Source: Eoetvoesia sp035555955
GTDB lineage: Bacteria; Pseudomonadota; Gammaproteobacteria; Burkholderiales; Burkholderiaceae_B
Assembly: GCF_035555955.1 (NCBI RefSeq)
Contig: NZ_DATMGA010000039.1
Span: 1 to 64,000 of the forward strand
Direction of reading: 5' to 3'
DNA: 64,000 bases
The notes under the pieces were generated by a model. That model worked only from the letters and a program-made list of their open reading frames with translations. It ran no database searches and was not told where the DNA came from. This document shows, in pieces, positions 36,350-43,810 of the stretch (the first letter of the stretch is position 1; each line of letters starts with the position of its first letter). The position numbers and the translations under genes were made by a program.

Positions 36350-36429
36350 AAACAAGCAGTCTGCATTGGTGGATGCCGCCCATGGCCATGCCATACACTA
36401 TCCGATCGTTAAAAAGCACAGCATAGGCA

Positions 36430-37485
36430 ATGATGAAAATCGCATCGACAAAAATTCATCTCATCGAAAGAAAATTCGCCAAGCCCATAGGCGGCTCCGG
36501 CGTAACGGGAGTCGATATCATCGTCGCGGCCGTGCGCGATGCCGACGGCTGCGAGAGCCTTGGATTTTCATACGTGATCGGCGGAGGCGGCGCGGTGGTC
36601 GCGCAACTCGCCCAGGCGCAAGCCGCCCGGTTCCTGGACGGAGCCGCGCTGCAAGCGCCGCCGGATCACTGGCTGGAGATCAAGAAAAGCTTCAACAGGA
36701 CTGGCGACGGCCCCAATCTTCTGGCGCTTGCCGCCCTGGACGTCGCACTATGGGATCTGACCGCAAGGCGAAACAACGAGCCTCTGGCGCGGACCCTGGG
36801 CGGAGACATCCTGCCCGTGCCCATTTATGCAAGCGGCGGCTTCAGCCCCAACGGCACGCCCGAAGAAAGTGCGGAACTGGCGGTTTCCTATATTGAAGCG
36901 GGCTATGCGGGCGTGAAACCGCGAGTGAATGCCAACGAGGGGGACGAAGCGGTTCTGCGCGCAGTGCGCGACGCTATCGGCGCCCAAGCCCGGCTTATGG
37001 CCGATGCCAACGAAAAAGGCAATGTCGACACCGCGTCGAGACTGCTCGCCCAGGCAGGAGAATATGGCTTGAGTTTTGTAGAAGAACCGCTGCCTTCGAG
37101 CGACATCCTGGGCTATCGCCGGCTTGCCGCAAGCAGGACGCCGATCGCAATCGGGGAGCATCTTCAAGGTCTCGATCGCTTCGCTGTCTGCCTGGACGAC
37201 GGCATTGCCGCCGTCATACAGCCCGATCTTGCGATGGCGGGCGGGTTGACGCCATGCCTCGAGGTCGCTCGCATGGCGGCGTCAAAAGGCGTAACGGTCG
37301 CCCCGCATTTTCTGCCTGGCTTGTTCGTGCAGCTCTCGGGCGCCTTTGAAGGCCAGCTTCTGCTGGAGGAGTTTCCAATCGTGGAGGACGCCTTCGAAGG
37401 ATGGCCGGAACGCAACAGCGACGGAACCCTTCAGCCACGAGACTGCGCGGGGCACGGCCTATCATTGAAAGACACTTCTCTCTGA
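36430..37485 (+). CDS. Enolase-superfamily enzyme, mandelate racemase subgroup
   Basis: The 351-aa product has the capping and barrel domains of this superfamily. Metal ligands are likely D192 (M-A-D-A-N), E218 (V-E-E-P) and E243 (G-E-H). A His-Asp dyad is suggested by H293 (A-P-H-F) and D266 (Q-P-D). The second base motif, usually K-x-K, reads K163-P-R165. Members racemise or dehydrate alpha-hydroxy or sugar acids. The gene is 80 bp after the cyclase and 320 bp before the sulfatase operon; the link to either is unclear. Confidence 0.85.
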   Translation: MMKIASTKIHLIERKFAKPIGGSGVTGVDIIVAAVRDADGCESLGFSYVIGGGGAVVAQLAQAQAARFLDGAALQAPPDHWLEIKKSFNRTGDGPNLLALAALDVALWDLTARRNNEPLARTLGGDILPVPIYASGGFSPNGTPEESAELAVSYIEAGYAGVKPRVNANEGDEAVLRAVRDAIGAQARLMADANEKGNVDTASRLLAQAGEYGLSFVEEPLPSSDILGYRRLAASRTPIAIGEHLQGLDRFAVCLDDGIAAVIQPDLAMAGGLTPCLEVARMAASKGVTVAPHFLPGLFVQLSGAFEGQLLLEEFPIVEDAFEGWPERNSDGTLQPRDCAGHGLSLKDTSL

Positions 37486-37805
37486 TTTTTTCAACCCCTC
37501 CAAACCTACGAGAACTTCTGGCGGGCGGTGCCAAGCCCTGGCCAGCGACCCTCACCATGGGTACATAGCGCTCCATCACTGGACCGACCACCCTTTCTGA
37601 TACACCGCTCTCAATCCTTCCATCGATCCAGGAGAAGGTCCGCATACCGGACCCTATTGAGCCAAAACACTTCCATCGATAAATTAACCACCAATGGCCT
37701 TCGCAAAGCGTCCAAGCTATCGAGCACACTGGAAAAACGCGAGCAGGTCAGCATGAAACAAGTCTGCCTGGACACACTCAACCGGCCTCAAGGGAAGAAA
37801 CCTGC
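37486..37805. other. 320-bp intergenic region, no gene seen
   Basis: The stretch between the enolase-superfamily gene and the sulfatase operon has short open frames without a recognisable product or good ribosome site. It presumably holds the promoter of the sulfatase operon; no clear operator or hairpin was found. Confidence 0.5.
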
Positions 37806-39476
37806 ATGAGCAACCCACTGCACCAGAAGCGACCTAATTTCCTTATCATCATGGCCGACGACCTGGGTTATTCGGACTTGGAATGCTATGGCGGGGAAAT
37901 CGCCACACCCAATCTGAACGCCCTGGCGCAGCGCGGCACCCGCATGAGCAACTTTTATTGCGCGCCTTTTTGCTCGCCCACCCGAGCAATGCTAATGACG
38001 GGCCTGGATGCTCATTTGGTTGGCTTCGGAGCCTTGGCGGAGGTGATCGATAAGCGTCAGGTGGGCAAGCCGGGATATGAGATGTTCTTGAACAAGCGTG
38101 CGCCCACCCTGGCGGAGCGTTTACGCGACGCAGGCTACCGTACCTATCTGTCAGGAAAATGGCACCTTGGACGCAACCCCGAACACAGCCCTCGGGCGCG
38201 GGGATTCGATCGCTCCTACGGGTTGATCGATGGCTCATCGTCGCATTTTGACCAGACCGCTACCGGATCCGCCGATCCGTCGATCACGCCCCTGGCCACC
38301 TATCGGGAAGACGGCGAGAGTATCAAGCTCCCGGAATCCGGCTTCTATTCTTCACAAGCCTACGCCGACAAGCTGATCGATTATTTTAAGCAGGATGCCG
38401 GACGCGAAGACCCGTTCTTTGCCATGCTGACATTCACCGCACCTCACTTTCCGCTTCAGGCGCCGGACGAATTCATCGCCAAGTACGAAGGCCGCTACAA
38501 CGCCGGCTACGGCGCCATCCGGCAAGAGCGCCAGACACGCCAGATCGCACTGGACCTCATCAATGAAGACACCGAACCCTATCAGGGCCATTCGCGCTGG
38601 CCAACGTGGGATTCGTTGTCTGACGACATACGCGCCTTGGAAGCACGCAATATGGAGGTTTATGCCGGCATGGTCGAATGCATGGATTTTCATATCGGCC
38701 GCGTCATGGCGGCGCTGGAGCAGAGTGGCGACCTGCACAACACCGTGGTGATTTTCCTGTCCGACAACGGTCCGGAAGGCAACTCGGTGCTCGATACCCT
38801 GCGAACCCGGGAATGGATCCAAGCAAAGATGAACAACCGGCTCGACAACCGCGGCAAGCCGAATTCGTTCATCGAGCAGGGCCCCGGATGGGCTCAGGTC
38901 AGCAGCACTCCATGCCGCATGTACAAGTCGTTCACGTACGAAGGCGGCATCAAGGTTCCCTGCATTGTCTCGTATCCTGGAATCAGCAATCCCGGAGGAA
39001 TTTCCAGCGCGTATGCTCATATCACGGACATCATGCCCACGCTGCTGGAAATGGCCGGCGCCCCCATGGGAGCTACCTACCTGGGCAACCCAGTGCCGAC
39101 GCTCATGGGGCGCTCCATGATCCCCTACTGGAGCGGCGACGCCCAGACAGTCCATCCGCCTGGCCACGTTGCGGGTTGGGAAATGCAGGGCCGCTACGCT
39201 TTGCGAGCCGGCGACTGGAAACTGGTTTACAGCAACCGCCCCTGGGGAAAGGGCGACTGGGAGCTCTACGACCTGTCGAACGATCCCGGCGAAGTGCATG
39301 ACGTCGCCGAGTCGCACATCGACGTCGTTTCACGGCTGCTGCGGGAATGGGATGCCTACGTAGTGGCCAACAAAGTAATTCTCGCCGACGATATGGCCGA
39401 AGGCCTTCTGTACAGCAACGCATGTCGCTATTACGAAGACCTCGCCATGGACATCACGACGCAAGCCCAGGGGTAG
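37806..39476 (+). CDS. Arylsulfatase (type I)
   Basis: The 556-aa product is a canonical sulfatase: M-A-D-D-L-G at residues 16-21, C-S-P-T-R at 56-60 followed by A-M-L-M-T-G, G-K-W-H-L-G, and S-D-N-G-P-E. The Cys is modified to formylglycine to hydrolyse an aryl or alkyl sulfate ester. There is no signal peptide, so it acts in the cytoplasm after uptake, fitting the ABC transporter encoded 0.8 kb downstream. It is more distant from the two sulfatases at 5-9 kb than these are from each other. Confidence 0.92.
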   Translation: MSNPLHQKRPNFLIIMADDLGYSDLECYGGEIATPNLNALAQRGTRMSNFYCAPFCSPTRAMLMTGLDAHLVGFGALAEVIDKRQVGKPGYEMFLNKRAPTLAERLRDAGYRTYLSGKWHLGRNPEHSPRARGFDRSYGLIDGSSSHFDQTATGSADPSITPLATYREDGESIKLPESGFYSSQAYADKLIDYFKQDAGREDPFFAMLTFTAPHFPLQAPDEFIAKYEGRYNAGYGAIRQERQTRQIALDLINEDTEPYQGHSRWPTWDSLSDDIRALEARNMEVYAGMVECMDFHIGRVMAALEQSGDLHNTVVIFLSDNGPEGNSVLDTLRTREWIQAKMNNRLDNRGKPNSFIEQGPGWAQVSSTPCRMYKSFTYEGGIKVPCIVSYPGISNPGGISSAYAHITDIMPTLLEMAGAPMGATYLGNPVPTLMGRSMIPYWSGDAQTVHPPGHVAGWEMQGRYALRAGDWKLVYSNRPWGKGDWELYDLSNDPGEVHDVAESHIDVVSRLLREWDAYVVANKVILADDMAEGLLYSNACRYYEDLAMDITTQAQG

Positions 39477-39478
39477 GC

Positions 39479-40204
39479 ATGAGCTACGCGCTTATTCTCA
39501 AACGGGATCGTCGCGGCGGGCACGCACCTGGTCCGCATGACCACGACGGGCTGGAAAACATGCGTCCGGCATTGCGCCGCCTGGATGGGTTGCTCCGAGC
39601 CACGCTCTGCATATCGGAACCGCTTGCTGACCCGCTTCTGAATGAGCGCACCCACGCGGGCGCATGTCTCGCCTTGTATTTCCGGACACACCACGACCTG
39701 ACGCAAGCGTGCGCGAATGCGGCCGCTTTGAACGCTCTTTTCCTGTCGGAACCATTCAGAGGCTGCGACCCCGGCGAGCTATCTCATCAAGTCATGCAAG
39801 CGCATTGCTTTTCCACCAGCGACGGAACGATGGGCGGCATACAGGGCGGCTTTGGCTACATGGTGGGATACGAAGGGGATCCCACTGATCCGGCCGCTTG
39901 GGTCGCAGACTACATGGAAAACCATGTATCGCTCATGCAGCGCTTGCCCGGCATTCGCCACATCGAAGTCTTCACGCGTATTGAACCATACGTGATTCCG
40001 TCGATGGGGCTCGGACAAAACTGGATGCTGCGCAACATGGCATGCTTCGCAACCCGCCGGGAAATGGCTGCCGCGCTGCGTTCGCCCGCTCGCGCCGCTC
40101 TGCTCGCGCATCGATCTGGCATGGCGGAACACGGAGGCGAAAGCGAGCACATTTCGGTGTCATTCCAGACCATGGAGGTGGAGGCCACGGCAAATGACCC
40201 CTAA
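39479..40204 (+). CDS. EthD-like / dimeric alpha-beta barrel protein (putative)
   Basis: The 241-aa product starts at ATG 39479, two bases after the sulfatase stop, with an AGGGGTAGG site. The frame is open 44 codons further up, but this overlaps the sulfatase gene. It shows two similar-looking halves, with R-P-A-L-R-R-L-D-G-L-L-R-A-T in one and A-D-Y-M-E-N-H-V-S-L-M-Q-R-L-P-G-I in the other, the latter typical of EthD/dimeric barrel proteins. The role is unknown; the position between the sulfatase and transporter genes suggests handling of the desulfated product. Confidence 0.5.
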   Translation: MSYALILKRDRRGGHAPGPHDHDGLENMRPALRRLDGLLRATLCISEPLADPLLNERTHAGACLALYFRTHHDLTQACANAAALNALFLSEPFRGCDPGELSHQVMQAHCFSTSDGTMGGIQGGFGYMVGYEGDPTDPAAWVADYMENHVSLMQRLPGIRHIEVFTRIEPYVIPSMGLGQNWMLRNMACFATRREMAAALRSPARAALLAHRSGMAEHGGESEHISVSFQTMEVEATANDP

Positions 40205-40265
40205 ATCCACGAGAGAAAAATCGAAAGCAGTTCCTTGCGTTGATATGGGCTTTGGCAGTTAGTGC

Positions 40266-40283
40266 TGCCGGCGAATGCCGGCA
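40266..40283 (+). other. Hairpin between EthD-like gene and binding-protein gene
   Basis: A 7-bp GC-rich stem (TGCCGGC with GCCGGCA) closes a GAAT loop, 30 bases before the binding-protein start. There is no T run. It may stabilise the 5' end of the abundant binding-protein transcript, as in many ABC operons; this is inference. Confidence 0.35.
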
Positions 40284-40312
40284 TATAAAGAATATTTCAC
40301 AGGAGACAAATC

Positions 40313-41269
40313 ATGCTGAAAAAAATACTGAAGGTATGCCGCGCCGCTGCAGCGGTCGGAGTCCTATGCCTGCCCCCTTTGGCCGCCCAAGCCGCCGACT
40401 CGCCATTGAGCAAAGACGAAATACGCTTTGGCGTTGGCATGGATCCGTCGTATTCCCCGGTTTATTACGCGGCGCAGCACAAAATGTTTGAAAAAGCCGG
40501 GCTGAATGTCCAGCTCGCGTTCGTACCCTTTGGCGCGGATGCCGTGGATGCTGTCATTGCCGGCCAGAATCAACTGAGTGGCGCGGCGGAATATGCGGTG
40601 ATCACCAGGGCGGCACGCGGCCCCGTGCAAGCCTTCGCGATCTTCGGACAGTCCGACAGCTACATCAAGCTGGCGGTGCGCAAAGGCATCACCAAGCCCG
40701 AGCAAATCAAAAAATTCGGCATCGTGTCGGGCTCGGCGGGCGAGTATGTTTCCCGCAAGCTGATTTCCAAGAACCATATCGACCCCGCAAGCGTCACCTG
40801 GGTCAGAGGAGCCCCCCCCGAGTTCCCCGCTCTGCTGGCGCGTGGAGATGTGGACGCCTATTTTCTCTGGGACCCATGGCCCGAGCGCAGCCTGAGCGTC
40901 GGCGGGGCCATCCTGATGAACAGCGGGCAAGTCGGCTATAGCTACAACATGCTTATTGCCAGCTCCGAGCAGTGGCTCAAACAACACCCGGCCGAAGCCC
41001 GCGCAGTGGTTCAGGTACTGAACGACGCATGCCAGGAGATCCGGAAGGACCCCGAGAAAGCGGTCGCCGCCACCAAGGCCGCAACCAAGATGCCTGCCGA
41101 TCAGGTGCGCAAGCTGCTTAGTCAAATCGAGTGCACGGTACGCGATTTCACGCCGCAAGACCTGGCCCGGTACGGCGATATCGCCAACTTTCAGCACAAT
41201 ATCGGCAGTACGGCCAAGCAAGTCGACGTGAACACCGTGTTTCAAACAGGCTATGTGAAGGGGCGGTAG
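40313..41269 (+). CDS. ABC transporter substrate-binding protein (taurine/nitrate type)
   Basis: The 318-aa periplasmic protein has an AGGAGA ribosome site and a signal peptide ending L-A-A-Q-A-A. The fold of the SsuA/TauA group shows in Y-S-P-V-Y-Y-A-A-Q-H-K-M-F-E-K-A-G-L-N-V, G-I-V-S-G-S-A-G-E-Y-V and Y-F-L-W-D-P-W-P-E. With the following ATPase and permease it makes a complete importer. The upstream sulfatase suggests it takes up an organic sulfate ester or sulfonate. Confidence 0.88.
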   Translation: MLKKILKVCRAAAAVGVLCLPPLAAQAADSPLSKDEIRFGVGMDPSYSPVYYAAQHKMFEKAGLNVQLAFVPFGADAVDAVIAGQNQLSGAAEYAVITRAARGPVQAFAIFGQSDSYIKLAVRKGITKPEQIKKFGIVSGSAGEYVSRKLISKNHIDPASVTWVRGAPPEFPALLARGDVDAYFLWDPWPERSLSVGGAILMNSGQVGYSYNMLIASSEQWLKQHPAEARAVVQVLNDACQEIRKDPEKAVAATKAATKMPADQVRKLLSQIECTVRDFTPQDLARYGDIANFQHNIGSTAKQVDVNTVFQTGYVKGR

Positions 41270-41273
41270 GAAC

Positions 41274-42098
41274 ATGCAAGAAGCGAACCGTACTGGCCGT
41301 CCGGCCTCGGGACAATCCAGCATACAGATAGAGAACCTGGGCATCACACTGGGCGGCATCGAGATTGTCCATGATTTTTCCCTCAGTATCGCGCCCGGCG
41401 AATTTGTGTGCGTGCTCGGGCCCAGCGGCTGCGGGAAATCAACGGTCTTGAATGCCATCGCGGGTTTTCTGCCGGCCACCACCGGGCGCATTCTGTTGAA
41501 CGGCAATCAGATAAGCGGGCCGGGCGCCGAGCGGGGCATTGTGTTCCAGAGCACCGAATGCCTGTTTCCCTGGTTGACTGTGCGCGAGAACGTCGAGTAC
41601 GGCCTGCGTGTACGCGGGGTGCCCAAGGCAGAGCGGCGCGAGGCCGCCGAATACTACCTCAAGCTCGTCGCGCTTGAACATGCCATGGACCGTTTCCCAA
41701 ACCAGATTTCGGGGGGAATGCAGCAACGGGCGCAGATTGCGCGCGTGCTTGTGAACGAGCCCTCTGTCGTCCTCATGGACGAGCCGTTCGGGGCGCTGGA
41801 TGCCCAAACCCGGGGGGTCATGCAAACGGAACTGAATCGCATATGGCGCTCTACAGGCGCTACCATCGTATTCATTACCCACGATATCGGCGAATCCATT
41901 CTACTGGGCGACGTTATCGTGACCATGACCGCCGGTCCGCGCGCCAGCATCCGCAGCGTCACCCAGGTACCCTTCGACCACCCCCGCGACCTGGCCTCCC
42001 CCGGCGAACTGGCCGTGTATCGAAAGCTACGCAACGAAATAGAGATCGAAGTACGCACCGCGCTGGGGCTTGGCGCCGTGCCGTCCGGCATCCACTGA
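41274..42098 (+). CDS. ABC transporter ATP-binding protein (taurine/nitrate type)
   Basis: The 274-aa product has Walker A G-P-S-G-C-G-K-S-T at about 49-57, a Q-loop near F-Q-S-T-E, the signature S-G-G-M-Q-Q-R, Walker B V-V-L-M-D-E-P and an H-loop in F-I-T-H-D-I. It belongs to the TauB/SsuB group and energises the importer. The start is 5 bp after the binding-protein gene and the permease begins 15 bp downstream. Confidence 0.92.
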   Translation: MQEANRTGRPASGQSSIQIENLGITLGGIEIVHDFSLSIAPGEFVCVLGPSGCGKSTVLNAIAGFLPATTGRILLNGNQISGPGAERGIVFQSTECLFPWLTVRENVEYGLRVRGVPKAERREAAEYYLKLVALEHAMDRFPNQISGGMQQRAQIARVLVNEPSVVLMDEPFGALDAQTRGVMQTELNRIWRSTGATIVFITHDIGESILLGDVIVTMTAGPRASIRSVTQVPFDHPRDLASPGELAVYRKLRNEIEIEVRTALGLGAVPSGIH

Positions 42099-42112
42099 AG
42101 AACGAGGTGTCT

Positions 42113-42874
42113 ATGAAAAGCTTTTGGAGCAGCCCGAAACTGCTGGGTGTGTTGTCCGTAGTGCTTGGCGTCGCGATCTGGGGATTGATAAGCCGGAACA
42201 TGAACCCCTTGTTCTTGCCATCGCCGCTGGCCACTTGGCGCTCATTGGGTGAACTGGTGGACGACGGCACGCTATGGCAGGCCATTTTGTTTTCCAGCCA
42301 GCGCATACTGGCCGGTTGGGCTCTTGGCCTAGTCGTAGGGATTCCGCTTGGACTTTTGATGGGTGCGTCGCGTCTCGTCCGCACCCTGCTGGATCCCTAC
42401 ATCGAGTTCTTCCGCTTTGTTCCGCCCATCGCCTTCGTGACGCTCGTCATTATCTGGCTCGGGCCGGGCGAAGCATCGAAGATCGCACTGATTTTCTACA
42501 CTACGGTCTTCATTGTCGTCCTGAACATGATCGCGGGAGTTTTGTCTGTCAACCCCTTGCGCCTACGGGCGGCGGCTGCATTGGGGGCCAGCAAGCCGTG
42601 GGTGATGGCGACGGTCATCCTCCCGTCCACGCTTCCCTACATGATCACCGGAGCCAGGGTTGCGATGAGCAATTCGTTCCTGACCATCGTGGCGGCGGAA
42701 ATGGTGGCCGCCCAGCACGGCCTGGGAGCCCTCATCTGGCTATCGCGCAGCTATGGCCGGACAGAGTGGGTGTTTATCGGCATAATTACATTGGGCCTCC
42801 TGGGTTTCCTGTTTGACCGGATTCTCCGGTGGCTGACTCGCCGCTTCCTGACACGCTATGGTGTATCCATCTAA
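42113..42874 (+). CDS. ABC transporter permease (taurine/nitrate type)
   Basis: The 253-aa membrane protein has about six hydrophobic segments and the EAA-loop pattern A-A-A-L-G-A-S-K-P-W-V-M-A-T-V-I-L-P-S-T-L-P that contacts the ATPase. It is a SsuC/TauC-type permease, working as a homodimer. ATG 42113 matches the usual N-terminus; an in-frame start 90 codons earlier lies inside the ATPase gene and is rejected. The 3' end overlaps the IclR gene by 17 bp. Confidence 0.9.
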   Translation: MKSFWSSPKLLGVLSVVLGVAIWGLISRNMNPLFLPSPLATWRSLGELVDDGTLWQAILFSSQRILAGWALGLVVGIPLGLLMGASRLVRTLLDPYIEFFRFVPPIAFVTLVIIWLGPGEASKIALIFYTTVFIVVLNMIAGVLSVNPLRLRAAAALGASKPWVMATVILPSTLPYMITGARVAMSNSFLTIVAAEMVAAQHGLGALIWLSRSYGRTEWVFIGIITLGLLGFLFDRILRWLTRRFLTRYGVSI

Positions 42875-43745
42875 ATTGAAAAAGCCTCCGCCAGGGCTGA
42901 ATGATTCGTCGCCGCGCCTCCCGGAAAGGCCCGCCATTCAGTCCTTGGCGCGCGGCTTGCGGGTACTGACGCTGCTAAGCGAAAGAGAAAGCCTGGGTTT
43001 CCTGGAAATTCAGCGGCAATGCGATCTGTCCAAAGCCGCAACGGCGCGCATATTGCAAACCCTTACCAATCAGGGCTGGGTGTCGCGCCGCATGGTGGAC
43101 GGGCATTATCGCCTGGGAGCTTACGCCCCCAGCGCCCTTTCCATGCGACATGCGCAAGGCAAGCTGGCCGAATTCGCCGCCGAGCCCTTGCGACAAATGC
43201 ACAAGGAAACACTTTGGCCTTCCGACATTGCCATATGCGACGGCACGAAGATGGTCATCCTGGAAAGCAACCGCGGGGCAGGCCCCCTTACCATCAATCA
43301 CCAAATCATGGGCCTGCACCCCCGCATGCTTTGGTCGGCGGTCGGCCGAACGTATCTGGCGGCGTGCCCTGCCTACGAACGCCAACACATCTTGAAAAAC
43401 CTGGCTGCCTCCGAACACCCCGACGACAGCCAGGTAGCCGACAGCCGCTGGGTGCGGCAGATAATCAATGAAACCAAAGCTCAAGGCTACGGTTGCCGGG
43501 CGGCTGGATATCCCAGTCCAGACCAGGCATTTCTGGGGCAGCTGGGCGCCATTGCCGTACCCGTACGCATACGCCGGCGGGCAATAGGCTGCCTGAGCCT
43601 GATATGGATACTGAATATGGCAACAGAGCAACAAATCGTCGAGTCCTACCTCGACTTGATGCGTAAGACAGCTGACACGATCGGCATGATACTGGCGGCC
43701 AATGCGTTCGGCAAACCCCTGTGGCTGGACCAGCGTTTCAGTTGA
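42858..43745 (+). CDS. IclR-family transcriptional regulator
   Basis: The 295-aa product has a winged helix at about 30-90 (L-S-K-A-A-T-A-R-I-L-Q-T-L) and an IclR effector domain (S-D-I-A-I-C-D-G, V-G-R-T-Y-L-A-A-C-P, G-C-L-S-L-I-W-I). It is the last gene of the sulfatase-transporter operon, overlapping the permease gene, so it is probably an autoregulated local regulator. It is a close paralogue of the IclR protein at 6376-7191. Confidence 0.88.
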   Translation: MVYPSKLKKPPPGLNDSSPRLPERPAIQSLARGLRVLTLLSERESLGFLEIQRQCDLSKAATARILQTLTNQGWVSRRMVDGHYRLGAYAPSALSMRHAQGKLAEFAAEPLRQMHKETLWPSDIAICDGTKMVILESNRGAGPLTINHQIMGLHPRMLWSAVGRTYLAACPAYERQHILKNLAASEHPDDSQVADSRWVRQIINETKAQGYGCRAAGYPSPDQAFLGQLGAIAVPVRIRRRAIGCLSLIWILNMATEQQIVESYLDLMRKTADTIGMILAANAFGKPLWLDQRFS

Positions 43746-43810
43746 CGACGGAGTTTGGTACTAGTTCGATCCTGTGATCTCTGCCGTTGAAGGCCCCATG
43801 TGGCCACACG

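Noticed and set aside
43746..43810. Terminator between the IclR gene and dabA
   Set aside because: Only weak symmetry and no T run; not supported.
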